Program-made: the position numbers and the translations under genes
Assembly: GCA_958450365.1 (NCBI GenBank)
Contig: CAUEEP010000089.1
Span: forward strand, 62,001-126,000
From: Mesorhabditis belari
Taxonomy: Eukaryota > Nematoda > Chromadorea > Rhabditida > Rhabditidae
Direction: 5' to 3'
Length of the DNA: 64,000 nucleotides
In this document: in pieces, positions 41,768 to 52,486 of the stretch
Numbering within the stretch: the stretch's first letter is position 1
How the letters are laid out: each line of letters opens with the position of its first letter
Notes under the pieces: generated by a model
What the model was told of the DNA's origin: nothing
The model's input: only the letters and a program-made list of their open reading frames with translations
Database searches by the model: none

Positions 41768-44332
41768 ATGATTAGACAATGGACACCCGAAACAGAACCA
41801 ACAGCGATCGGAGGAGGTACATATGGAGAGGTGTTTCGGGTTATTGACAGGCAAAGGTTAGTGTTTTAAGTGTTTTTAAGTGTTTGTTGGAGTTTAACTC
41901 AATTTACAACAAGACAAGCGAGTATGTATTTTGCAAAAAAAACGTTTTTCTTCTTTAAGCCGCTACAATCGACCAGCCGTAGTAAAGCGTCTGTTTTCAA
42001 CAACAAATGTCTATGCTCAAAATGATGAATATGAGGCAATGAAGAGATTGTCAGGAAACAAAAGGCACAAACATATTGTGGAGCTTTTCGAGCTGACAAT
42101 CACCAATGAGGCTTCGCGAAAGCAATTGGGATTTGTTATGGAATTTTGTGATGGAGGGACGCTAAGTGAATGTATTATCCCAGATAGATTTTGAAGAATT
42201 GAGATTTTCAGTGATCACAGACTCAACAGTTGTTTACTCGATGAAAACGGTCGTATTTTGGGCTATCCAACTGTTCAAGGCTATTCGCTATTTGTTCTAT
42301 CATCGAATATTGCATGGTGATATCAAACCTAATAAGTAAGAAGCTATCACTTTTTTCGATATGTTAAAATTTCAGCATTTTTGTGAAGAAGATTCAAAGA
42401 AGATCTGAGTCAATTCCATATACGATGAAGCTGGGCGATTTCGGGCAAAGCCGGCGTAGGGAAGGCGCCCCTTCAACTATCTCTAATCTTACCGCGTATG
42501 GTCCTCCGCTCTTAAACGATGAAGATGATCAGGTCAACAACGGATACTAAATAGCAAGCCCTCATGTAAATGATCACTTTTGTGTTTGTAGATGATCTCG
42601 CACCCCCAATGCCCTAATATAAGGGAAAGAGCTAGTCTAGGGTTATCCGTTGCATAATTAGCATAACATTTATGGTGCAGTAATTTTGTAAGGTATCCTA
42701 ATGGGAGTCGAATCGAAATTTTTTCCAGAAAACAAAATTTCTTCATGATATTCACGGTGTCAAATGTGTTTATTTGGGGTGACAATTTTTCTGACACCGT
42801 AAGTGAAACATTAGGAGTACGCTACAATGCTATTTACATTACCACCTACCATGGTCGCCGTAAGTACTCCAGAACGCCCGATTCTCGATGTTTCAATTAC
42901 GGTGTCGGTGAAAAATTGCCACCCCAAATAAACACCTTTGACACCATGAATATCACGACAAATTTTGTTCTGTGGAAAAAGTTTCAATTTGAAAGTATTC
43001 TTCTCTACCCAACGCCCTGTATGCGCAGATAAATCGATCTACCTACCTACCAATAAATTACTAGCTTTTTAGGGCTCACACAAACACGATGTTTATGGCA
43101 TAGGACTGATTGTATGGGAACTGATCGAAAGAAGGTTGGTTTACCTTAACAGCTATAACTTTTTGCTTTAGACACATCTTCTCGGAATTTATCTTTAAGA
43201 ATCAACAAGATAATAGTGATTTCTGGGATCGGGATACCTTTATGCAATGGGTCACCGATCGCAAGTTTATCCTTGAGCCTCCAAGTTGCCATAAACACTT
43301 CAAAGAGATTCAGCAATTGATTAACCGGTGGGGCAAATCGAGCTGACTAATTTTTTCCATGAATTCAGATGTGCTAGTTTCACGTTATCAAGACGACCAA
43401 CGGCGGTAGACTGTGTAACTATTTTGCGTGGGGTCCTTAGTGGAAATTCGGAAGAGGGAAAGCTCTTACGATCACTTGAACTTTTTCCAAAAAAAGAAAA
43501 AACATTGAAAGAACCAATAAAACCAATGGGATTCAATGAAAGTAAAAGAGACATCAATTCCCTGATTGTGAATCCACTATCTCTAAAGAAGGCCCGACGA
43601 CCAACTGTATATAAAAAAAAGTTTTTAAATATCATGAACTCAATCACTAGTCGCCAGTTTCTTGGCACTCATTTGGGAACTCTTGAGAATATTGAACAGA
43701 AGTTTACTTGTTTGCTCGATGATACGAATCCGAAGTTGTATGAAAATTTTTGGAAAGAAGTAGCGATTCGAAAGCATAACTACTATAAGTATCATGACAT
43801 GATAAGAATTAGAAGCAGTTGGAACCAAAATCAAAAATGGAATTCCCTTGAAACAGGAATCCCAGGAAATGAAACAGAAATCAATATGATTCTAACTCAT
43901 TTATGTGGACTATTAATTTTGAACGATATTTGTGTGCTGATCGAAGAATTCTTTTACTCTTCTTTCACTTTTCTTGAATGTCCCGTTTTTGATCGGCCTG
44001 AACTAGAAGTCCATATTCCACAACTAAAAGCATTCAAGGAAGGGCGAATAACGACAGAAATATACTTTCGTTGTTATTCGCACACAAGTACACTCGAAAA
44101 ATGGTTATCAATTGACGAAGATAAACAACGTTTTGTCAAGGAGGATCTGAGCGAAATTCGGATTTTTCAAGGAAAATGGAAAGACAATGGCGGAACTCGG
44201 CATTTCGAGTGCGATGCTCCAGATGAATGGCTGCAGTATCAAAATTTAGAACCCATTGATATCGATAAACTAATCAAAAAGTTCACCGAAATTTTTATTT
44301 ATGAAAATTTTATGAAAATTTTTGAACTCTAG
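41768..44332 (+). CDS. Protein kinase with unrecognised C-terminal domain (kinase gene 1)
   Basis: Seven exons (41768-41856, 41960-42171, 42212-42335, 42376-42532, 43073-43134, 43172-43327, 43369-44332) join in phase to 587 residues. The kinase domain occupies about residues 1-290: glycine loop GGGTYGEVF, AVVKRL with the ATP-binding Lys, an alpha-C Glu in NDEYEAMKRL, VMEFCDGGTL hinge, HGDIKPNN catalytic loop (Asp and Asn kept, Arg of HRD changed to Gly), LGDFGQS, KHDVYGIGLIVWELIERR, and SRRPTAVDC at the end of the C-lobe. It should be catalytically competent. Domain style is nearest to eIF2alpha-kinase- or NEK-like groups, but I do not assign one. The remaining about 290 residues match no domain I know; they share EIYFRCYSH, VKEDL and KWKDNGG-type blocks with the frame at 62777. 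Intron 4 carries a hairpin element. Confidence 0.78.
42724..42976. repeat. Hairpin element in kinase gene 1 intron 4
   Basis: CAAAATTTCTTCATGATATT then CACGGTGTCAAATGTGTTTA then TTTGGGGT on the left is inverted on the right as ACCCCAAATAAACACCTTTG then ACACC. Arms are about 95 bp. The intron is 540 bp, whereas the gene's others are about 40-100 bp, so the insertion is recent and tolerated. Confidence 0.85.
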
Positions 44333-44339
44333 TATTTGA

Positions 44340-44691
44340 TAGATATGATAACCAAAATGAATCTAGACCGGATCTGCCTGACCTAACGCTCCCTGGATTT
44401 TGAAACAAAGTATTACTCTCTGATTCACCATGGCTAGTATTTAGTGTGGCTACGCAGAAAGAGTGTGTATTTATTTTAGCATTTATTTTAGAGACTTTTC
44501 TGATTTAAAATGTGGTTAATCTATTCCTTCACAAGCCACTTTTTGTTTGAATAAAGCTTTTGATAAAATATTCCTCCCCTCAAAGGTACAATCCTTATTT
44601 TTCTTGTGCAATTGGAGTAACTTGTATTTTTGTTGAATGGTAGGAATCGTGGCATCTTTTAGAAAATCTTTTAGTGACCAATTTTTTTGAA
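44340..44691. other. Spacer between kinase gene 1 and the pseudokinase
   Basis: AATAAA-type motifs (about 44550) could end kinase gene 1. The conserved upstream module of the other paralogues is not visible before the pseudokinase ATG. Confidence 0.4.
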
Positions 44692-46909
44692 ATGGATCAT
44701 AGTCGATGCGAGCAAAGGTATATTGGATCGGGATCTTTTGGCGAAGTTTACGAGCTGATTGGACACAAACCGTTGGTTATTTTTGATCTATTCACTGCTA
44801 TGTTTTCAGTAAAACCCTTCTATTCTTTGACTACATATTCTGTTTAGGCCAGCTGTAATAAAGTATTACCATTATAAGGATTCTGCTGAACTAACTCGGT
44901 TTCGAAGAGAGTGCAAGCCCTTCCAACGTGATTGCAAGCCCAATCATGGAAATCTAGTTCAAATACTGGAATTTGAAGAATTGGACAAAGAGCAGCGAAT
45001 TAGAGTTATCATGGAATTTTGTCAAAGAGGGCCTCTGAAGAAGAGTGAGTTTATTATCTGCAAAGGGTTGTTTCACAAAAGAATTCCACCCTTTTGGCAT
45101 AGCCTTTTTGGGTGTTTGATATAATGACCTTTATTTTGTTCAAAATTTCAGCTATTTTCAATCCGAATGTTATTTATTCCATGAAAACGGTTGTTTATTG
45201 GACTAAGCAGCTGTTTGATGCACTTACCTATATGTATGAGGAGCATCAAATAGTTCATCGAAACATTAATTCAGACAAGTGAGTCCATTTACAAGGGAAT
45301 GTTCAGAACCGATCGTGCCATTTCGACGCAAAACTTTGGCACAAAGGTAAATCGATTACGAGGATTCCAAATCTGTAATCCGTTTTTCCCGACGGGCCTT
45401 GGTGTTCGAGATCTAAGCGTGCAAAATTTTGACAAATTTCGCCAAAACCACCTTGCCTATAAAAGGGCACCACGACGAAGGGAAGGAAGGGCAGCGGCGG
45501 TCTAGTGGATAGTGAGCTAGTCTACAAAACCTATGAGTCTACAACACGGATTACAGATTCGGAATCCTCGCAATCGATTTACGTTTGTGCCAAAGTTTCG
45601 CGTCGAAATCTCACGGTCGGTTCTGAACGTTCCCTTGTTAGTATATCCTTCATTAAGAGACAAATACTCTTTGTCGGTCTGTCTGACTAGCTGTTCTCTC
45701 GGCCTCTATTCGGTCTTTCGGAATGGTTTTTTCTTGTAATTGATGGATAATTTACTCTATATGCTCTGCGCCTGGACGAGTGGTCTGACAGGCGCTGCAG
45801 TTGTAAGGCGCTGAAGACCGATCTGGGCTCAACAGGCAGAGTTGTTGGTTCGAGTCTCCTCGCGTCATAACTCTTTGCCTTGATTAAAAATCGCATAGAA
45901 TTGCATATCCTCTTTGATCTTGTTTGGCTGTTTGCCACATACAATCCGGATCCGGGATTCAAAGATTCTGGATATGAATCCGGATCGGATTGGCTCCCTA
46001 AAAAATTTTCGGATACGGATCCGGATCAGCCCTGATCCGCTGCTATTGAGTAATGACAAGAATTTTAAGGATTCTGGTTGCTGACGACTTTTCATTGAAG
46101 ATTGGGCCCAAGCTTTCTAATCCAGGCCCCTGTGGTGTCAACTCCCAATATTCGAGCCCTCCCGTAGCTCTCGGTGATCGAACTATTGGAGAACAAGTGA
46201 AAGTTAATAGCACAGTAAGTCAAACAGATTTTTATGGGTATTCTTTAAATATAGCCATCTCATCTCAATGACGTTTATTCTTTGGGACTAGTTTTATGGG
46301 AAATCATTGAAAGAAGGTAGCCTCTATAAATAATTCAAGAAAAGTGAATTTTAGGATTGTTTTCGAGGAATACGTGCGAAATGGCAGTTTTCGGCGGGAC
46401 CGATTTGTGGCTGACGTTACACGTAACAAACTTACCAAACTTGAACCACCAAGCTGTCAAAAAGATCTACAAGAAATAGTAAAAAGGTTTGTTTAACAAA
46501 AGCGTCATTCATTAATCAAACAAAACGCATGAAGCTGAAATGTCACTCTCTAGGTGCACAAATTTCGACAGAAATGAAAGACCGACTTCTCGAACAATTT
46601 TGGATGAGCTCATGCATAATGAAAAAGTAATCAAAGTTACGCTTAAAAGTTTCTTAACAAGATATTCAGCTTGATCGATTGGTCGATTTTTCACCAAAAG
46701 TCGATGAAAGCAATCAAAAGATTCTGAAGCCAATAGACCATGGTGCAACATTTGATCGAGAATTTCAAAAGGAATATGGTCAAGAAGTTTCACAAACGTC
46801 GAAGTATTTGGCAGACGATGAAATGGTCAAAAAGGCAGCCAAAGACGAGAATCTTCTTGATCGTGGTGCACCTGCAACAGTCTCTCAAATTCCGAACACA
46901 GATCCGTGA
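44692..46909 (+). CDS. Predicted pseudokinase of the local kinase family
   Basis: Exons 44692-44771, 44848-45044, 45152-45278, 46061-46214, 46255-46316, 46355-46486, 46554-46626 and 46670-46909 join in phase to 354 residues with no internal stop. It keeps the glycine loop (GSGSFGEVYELIG), the AVIKYY Lys and an VIMEFCQRGPLKK hinge. The catalytic loop reads HRNINSD (Asp to Asn, Lys to Asn), and the DFG position reads LKIGPKLS, so phosphotransfer should be lost. C-lobe blocks follow normally (LNDVYSLGLVLWEIIERR; a 62-nt exon identical in size to its paralogues). The tail (KPIDHGATFDREFQ) matches the start of kinase gene 1's C-terminal domain and then ends. The long intron 3 holds a hairpin element and tRNA-like sequences. 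The acceptor at 46060 is pyrimidine-poor, the weakest point of the model. Confidence 0.68.
45293..45650. mobile_element. Hairpin element enclosing a tRNA-like sequence
   Basis: Ends ACAAGGGAATGTTCAGAACC and GGTTCTGAACGTTCCCTTGT are inverted, and the arms stay complementary for about 98 bp inward (for example TTTGGCACAAAGGTAAATCG and its complement). The centre (about 150 bp) holds a tRNA-like core. It lies in intron 3 of the pseudokinase gene. Confidence 0.85.
45491..45570 (+). tRNA. tRNA-like core inside the hairpin element
   Basis: GCAGCGGCGGTCTAGTGGAT gives a plausible acceptor start and A box; GATTCGGAATCC stands where a B box is expected, in the right arm of the element. No stable anticodon arm is seen. 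It probably acts, or once acted, as an internal RNA polymerase III promoter rather than a working tRNA. Confidence 0.3.
45772..45870 (+). tRNA. Class II (Leu-like) tRNA-like locus
   Basis: TGGACGAGTGG (A box), AGGCGCTG and a perfect B box GGTTCGAGTC resemble Leu-type tRNAs with a long variable arm. Relative to the related locus at 47250 it carries an internal duplication (GGCGCTGCAGTTGTAAGGCG). Acceptor strands do not pair, so it is likely a pseudogene. It lies in the same pseudokinase intron. Confidence 0.4.
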
Positions 46910-46910
46910 G

Positions 46911-47249
46911 TTTGCGTCGTTTTATGATGACACCAGTAGATCTGTAGCCACTACATGGCCTGTCCATATTGAAAGCCATTCAATTCCTAATCAGAGACTT
47001 TCTAAGACTATTGAACTCAACATGCAATATGTCTTTGATGCCGGGTTAAAGTTCCTTTAAAATTCAATTTTTTTTGTTCATTTGGAAGCTAATTAATCCA
47101 CAGAAAACAGTTTGTTTTGAGGCAAAAGAAACAGTTTTGAAACTTTAAATCTTTGTCAAAACTTGGGAATTTTCGCAATCTAACTTTAACTAACGTTAGA
47201 AATGGCTTAGCTACCTTATCAATACATTAATTTCAAAAAGCAAAAGACT
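46911..47249. other. 3' flank of the pseudokinase
   Basis: A shifted frame after the stop (REFASFYDDTSRSVATTW to DAGLKFL, ending 47060) looks coding and may be the original continuation of the protein, lost by a frameshift at the stop codon. Confidence 0.35.
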
Positions 47250-47332
47250 GGCGCGCAAGCAGACTCGAACCAACAACCCCCTCTTTGGGTCCAGATCGGT
47301 CTGCAGCGCCTTGAGCTCGGCCACACGCATAG
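47250..47332 (-). tRNA. Class II (Leu-like) tRNA-like locus
   Basis: The minus strand reads GTGTGGCCGAGCTCAAGGCG then CTGCAGACCGATCTGG and ends with the B box GGTTCGAGTCTGC. A long variable region lies between. The GGCGCTG-AGACCGATCTGG core and GTTGTTGGTTCGAGTC match the locus at 45772. Stems are incomplete; the anticodon is not assigned. Confidence 0.42.
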
Positions 47333-47570
47333 GGGAAAAAAACTACTGTTTTGTTCTTCCGCTGAAGCGCAAAAGCCTTCATTTTATTGCGCCTTTTGCG
47401 CTTCAATAACAAAATATTATTTTGTGTACATTTTGTTGTGAGTTAGGTAGGTAAGGTTTATTGGTTAGCAGAAAAAAGTAAACAACATCGAGTTACAGCG
47501 GGCCTAAAATCATAGCCAATCAAAAAACAACAATATTAGTGAATCATATACCGAGAATATACAGAAAACT

Positions 47571-48310
47571 ACGTGAAATTTGCCTTCAGGCATATATCAT
47601 TGTCGTTCCTCCTTGAGCTCCAATTGAGTCGTGCACATAGGGTTTCATTCCGACTATCGAATTTCAGCGACCTCTTCAACGCAGTGCTTTCAGGGGGACT
47701 CCTTTTCCAGCTTTCGCAGTGTCTCCTCCAGCTCTCAGCAAATGTGATGTGTAACCTGGAAGTCCAAATTTCTCGAAGAGCTCTTTGATGTATTTGGCTT
47801 CGAGTTGATTGGGCTCTTCGTGTCGTTGCTTGGGAAGACGAATCAATCCTGTTGTTTCTTCGACATAAACCATCGACCTCAGAGTTCCTCTGCTTTGTTG
47901 TTTTCCATGAACGAGACGAAAGTGGCCCTTTCTTCAGTTGATCATTCTTGGTTTGTGAGATAAACATTTTCCAGAGCGATGGTTCCTTCTCGATCAAGTT
48001 TTCCCATTTGGGAGCTGCCGCTTCAGAGACACGCAGGAATGCGAGATACAGGACTATGGTAGCTGTCGTCCCAAATCCACTTCTTTTGTAGCCGTTGTGC
48101 GGAAATCGATGATCTTGTGGATGTGTGGAGCTTGGATCGGCCTTCGATGTGTAGTTGACGCCATGCTAGCGGCTGCTTGGGTGATTGCCGTCAAGAACCT
48201 CCCGTGCTGTCCTTTTGGTTCTCCATTGAAGAATTTGAATGTAGCGATGCTGAGGTGAATGTTGGCCGGTCCGACGCTTTCAACTTTGTTCAGCAGAAAC
48301 GTGGGTCACG
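47571..48310 (-). mobile_element. DIRS/PAT-type tyrosine-recombinase relic
   Basis: On the minus strand, in shifting frames, I read VLYLAFLRVSEAAAP (the Arg-box region of eukaryotic tyrosine recombinases), then GLPGYTSHLLRAGGDTAKA (the HxxR box), then RGR-stop-NSIVGMKPYVHDS, equivalent to the GRW..xxYI/V box with the catalytic Tyr. Order and spacing fit the recombinase of DIRS-like retrotransposons, known in nematodes as PAT elements. Two stops and at least two frameshifts make it inactive; no RT or RNase H part is visible. Confidence 0.72.
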
Positions 48311-49534
48311 TTTCTGTTCTGCGCACTAAGCTGCGTGTACGGTAGAATGTACGCAAAGTCATATTATGTGCATAAAAAGTTAATATCATTAAGTCATCAT
48401 TGTGGGCTTTTCTGTTTTGAATTGTCTGCCCAAAAAATTTCTCGTTCAAAACCCCTCCATATCAATGGTGTTTCAAAATTTCTCACTACTCCAATCATTT
48501 GAGTCTGAGTGTAAGATCATTCAATCAATTTTCGGTATTTTTTTACCTATTTTATCTCCATTGCAAACTAACAAGGAAACTAAATATACTTACGGAGGTC
48601 GATTGCCCCCAAAATCGGTGGATAGGTAGAATCGACTCTGGGGAACAACATATTAAAAATTCAGCTGCAAAGCTCCAATATTACGGTTCCAATATAACGA
48701 TTATAAACTCCTCCAGTATTATAAAAATTTCGCTGTCGGCAAAAAGGTCAAAACGTAGAAAATCGTCAATTCTCTGTTTGACCACATACCCTTCCTCCTT
48801 CGAACATGCTTGGATAGTGTGGTGGTCGTTGGGATACAGAGTGGAGACTCTCTGGTTCTCCGTTTCAACTTGTGTTTTCTTTTTGTTTTTTCTCAAAAAA
48901 GACTCAAAATGTTGTCTAAACAGTTTTTTAATGTCTCGAGATAATCTTTCGCTTTGGCTTAAAACTTAAAAAATTTCCGAATATTTTTCCATACCAACCA
49001 TCAGGCGATTTTTTGAAACTTTCGTTTTCTCAAAAATTTGCATTTTTTTGGATTTTCAAACAGACAACAAAACATTGATTCAAACCGCAACTAAATCAAC
49101 AACGGTGAAAAGCAACAAAATGAAGGAAACAAAACTCCTTGAAGTAATAAGCACATTGAACAAAAGGGACATCAGCACAATCCACTTCACAACAGGGCCC
49201 AGAAAAATTTTCTGGACAGCAAATGTCGGATCGAGTTTCAAAATTTGACAAGGAGACGTCAACCGTATCCTCTTCCTCTTCTTCCTAGTCTTGGTCGGCT
49301 TGGCTTTCACTGTCTTGACAACCGAGTTTTTCTTCGCCATCATCAATGTCGACGTGTTCCATCTCGGCTTCTCGAAGGAGCCTTGCGAAAGCACCTTTCA
49401 CTTTCAATCCCTGGCGAGTTGGTGGAGAGTTGTCGGCTGTTGATCCGAATTCTTGAAGGAGAAGATTTAACATTTTTGCAGGTGAAAACAGCTTGCGGGC
49501 GGATGATCTGCGGAGAAAATTGACACTTTTTTGA
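48311..49534. other. Region with weak coding signals, not assigned
   Basis: A minus-strand stretch (49285-49470) encodes an acidic peptide with MEHVDIDDGEEKLGCQ; the overlapping frame encodes a basic KKNSVVKTVKAKPTKTRKKR. Neither is recognised. It lies just inside an inverted copy of the 210-bp dispersed repeat, as the transposase-like gene does at 38.7 kb, and may be part of a related element. Confidence 0.3.
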
Positions 49535-49715
49535 AGAGCACAAGAATTGCAATAAAATCTTCCACAAACATTGTTTCAAATATTCATGCATATATTTAGA
49601 TTCCATAGACTCTTAGCGACATTTTTCTATGTTTCTCATGAGATTTGGAATTAACCCCGAGAAGTAACACGCGTTCAAGCATGCGACAATACTTATTAGC
49701 CACCCTGTATATAGC
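49535..49715 (-). repeat. Dispersed 210-bp repeat, inverted copy
   Basis: On the minus strand it runs from ACAGGGTGGCTAATAAG, through TCTCATGAG and TAGACTCT words, to AAAAGTGTCAATTTT. Confidence 0.65.
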
Positions 49716-50223
49716 AAAGAGACTTTTTAGGCCTGTATGCTTTTAGTTATCTACCCATAGTGTAGCCAGGATAAGCTAGGTTCGAAGATTTAACTCTGGC
49801 TGTGTATATCCATGTGAATGATTGAGCTTCCAACAAGAAAATCGATTTTTAAAATGAAATATGTACACCAGTAAAGGTCCATTTTAGAATTTTAGAATGG
49901 GCGTTGAATACGGGCTTCCATTTCTTAGCCAGTAGTAAGACCAAAAAGAAAATAGATAATGAAGCTGTAAATCAACATCTCAATAACTCTACTAATCACC
50001 AAAAAACCTGTTACAATTAAACCAGAATGAATTTCCAAACAAATTTGTCCTTTTAAAAACCACAAACTACAGTCGATGTAAAACCCGGCGCAAAATAGAA
50101 TACAGTTGTTGAGTCAGTAAGCCAAATGCACAAAATTACTCTCCATAACTTTTGTGACTCTCCATAAAAACTTTAACTCTGTTAAACTCCGTTAAAACCC
50201 TTGGTGAACTCCAATGGGACTTT
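49716..50223. other. Sequence without a recognised gene
   Basis: No feature beyond AT-rich sequence. Confidence 0.4.
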
Positions 50224-50305
50224 CTTGTGCAATTTGTATTGGGAAAGCGTATTGGGAATGGAGCAATGGGGCAAGTGTATGAATTGATTGGTACAGATTC
50301 GTGAT
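50224..50305 (+). pseudogene. Orphan glycine-loop fragment of the local kinase family
   Basis: The frame reads FVLGKRIGNGAMGQVYELIG then TDS and a stop. It is nearly identical to the first exon of the kinase at 57138 (RYIGNGAMGQVYELIGH). It lies directly before the CMGC-like kinase, so a recombination joined the start of one kinase type to the body of another. Confidence 0.6.
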
Positions 50306-50378
50306 TCGATTCGTGAAAGCCAGGATTCTTTTTGTGCAACCGATCTCAAAAGATGGAAAACCGGATTTCGAGGAAGTG

Positions 50379-52486
50379 ATGGCTGACATTGAATTGCCCG
50401 AAGAGTATAAACCGGATACAGTAAGTGCTTAGTATTATTCAAGTAAAATCATGATAAGAATATATAAAAAAACTTACTCATTCTTCACAGTCTCATCATA
50501 ATTGCCCCATTTTTTAGAAGGATCGTTTCTATCGTCCACCGAAACTCAGTGAAGACAAACATGTTTATCATGTGATCGCCAGTGGAAATTTTGCCGATGT
50601 TATGTAAGTTTTTAAACTGGTCTAGAAGAAAATCACGACTCAAAGCAAGGAATAACATTTATTTTAGTGCCGCTGTGAATCGAGATGGAAAACCTGTAGC
50701 TGCAAAGAGGTTTTTAAAAATTGAATAATGGAAATACTTATAAGTAAACATTTAGATACAAGATTGAACAATTGAAGCAAACAATTGATGGTGATACTCG
50801 CCTCAGAAGAGAAATTCTAATTTCTCGTTCCAATCGACATGAGAATATAAGAGCTTTCAGGCATACAAAGTATAAAATTTGACTCTAGATTGTCGAATTT
50901 TATGGTTTTTTTGTGGAGAAACCCGAAAATCCAACACACGTCTGTCTTGTCACCGAAAGAATGGATCACACTTTGGAGAAATATTTTGAGTGAGTTTAAG
51001 ACAATTTTCAGAAAACCTAACAAGAAAATTTACTGCAAGAATGGATTATAAGGAAAATATCTATCGAAAAAAGCCTTTCTGGTATTCTTTGTGGTGATTT
51101 ATCAGTGATAAGAAGGTGTACTGTAGAGGGGAAAGGAAAGGACCACCCACGTAGAATTGTCCACAATTTAGCAAAGTTCGCTGATGAGTAGATAGAAATT
51201 GAATAGGAATGATTATTTGAAGAACCGGAAATTTGATTACTGAAGTTAATAATGTTAACTTTTAGACATCTCCGCCGTAACGACGAAAAATCAGAGCCGG
51301 TGAAAAGAGATCTCCGTCATATTGGAACACTTCTCACTCAATTACTTCGAGCTCTTGATTACATTCATCGACGTGGAATCATGCACATGGTAAGACAAGT
51401 CTGATTCCTGATCACAAGCTTTGAGATTTCCTTACCAATATTGTTTTCAGGATGTGACTCCCCGAAACATTGGAATGAACCAAAAGGAGTTCGAGATCAA
51501 ACTTCTCGATTTTAAACTCGCCACGTATTCGAATTTATCTCTTCCATAAATAACTACCAATATTTTAGAGAAACAAATCCAGAACTCGATCACTCGACAA
51601 ATGTTGATACTCCTTACATCTACCGATCTCTTGAAGTCTTCATGAGAACCAAGTACAATACAGGAGTTGATATTTGGGCTGCAGCTTTAGTTGCTCTTGA
51701 AATGTTGGGATTACAATTGTTTATGCCAACTGGAAGCGATGAAGAAATCACAAAAAAGGTTTGTGAAACTGAAAATGAAAAAAACTGCCATATTTCAATT
51801 GCTCTGACTTTAACCTTTTAGATTCGAAAACGTGGAATGGAAAACGCCGTCAAGGACAGAATCTTCACCGTTCTTGGAGTCCCAGAGGACCAATATCAGT
51901 CAATGTAGGTTGAAACAACAAAAAGTGCTAAAAATTTCCAACTTTGAAAAAGACTTTATCTAAAAAACATTTTGAGCACAAATTTTCAGCTTTGGCCGAC
52001 CCATTCAAGAGAAACCACACGCCGGCGAGTTTGACAAGATTTGGGAGGAGAAAATTGAGCCACGTTTGGATAGAGATATCGGGCCATTAAGAAGTAAATT
52101 TGTTGGCATAAAAACTTGTTACAATTTCAAATTTCAGGAGAGGACTTTAAAGATTTAATTAAAAAGATGCTTCACCCAAATCTACAACAACGTTTGTGGG
52201 CCGATGAATGTCTCCTTCATCCGTTTTTGCGTATTTTGAACGTGAGTCTTTTGAGTTTTTGAAAATATGAACAGACGAAATGGCTCCAATCAGTACTCTG
52301 AAAATTCGAAATAATGTACTTTTTTAGGTAAAATACCAACGAGCCAGTTTACTCGGTACTGGAAAACAACCAAAGGACGATCAACAGATGAGAGCTCGAA
52401 TCGCTCAAGATCGAGATGCTCTTTTGAAGGAATTGTCCGATCCACGCAATCAGCGTATTTACACTGATGAGAAATCTTTTCCCTAA
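50379..52486 (+). CDS. Divergent CMGC-like protein kinase
   Basis: The frame is open before ATG 50379, so the true start may be upstream. Spliced through short introns it encodes about 430 residues. N-lobe: VIASGNFADVI (glycine loop degraded), PVAAKRYK with the Lys, RREILISRSNRHENIR, IVEFYGFFVEKP, CLVTERMDHTLEKYFE. C-lobe: ALDYIHRRGIMH, catalytic loop MDVTPRN (Asp and Asn kept; HRD Arg to Met, Lys to Thr), LLDFKLATE (DFG Gly to Lys), YRSLEVFM, NTGVDIWAAALVALEML, FTVLGVPEDQYQ, LHPNLQQRLWADECLLHPFL. The IWAA..EML and LGVPE blocks point to the CDK/MAPK (CMGC) group. Activity is doubtful. One intron (about 50860-50895) works only as a GC-AG intron; with GT donors the frame hits stops. It ends at 52486. 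Confidence 0.72.

Noticed and set aside
48499..48969. Open frame of about 156 codons at 48499
   Set aside because: Composition is not codon-like, there is no family resemblance, and frames on both strands are equally open.
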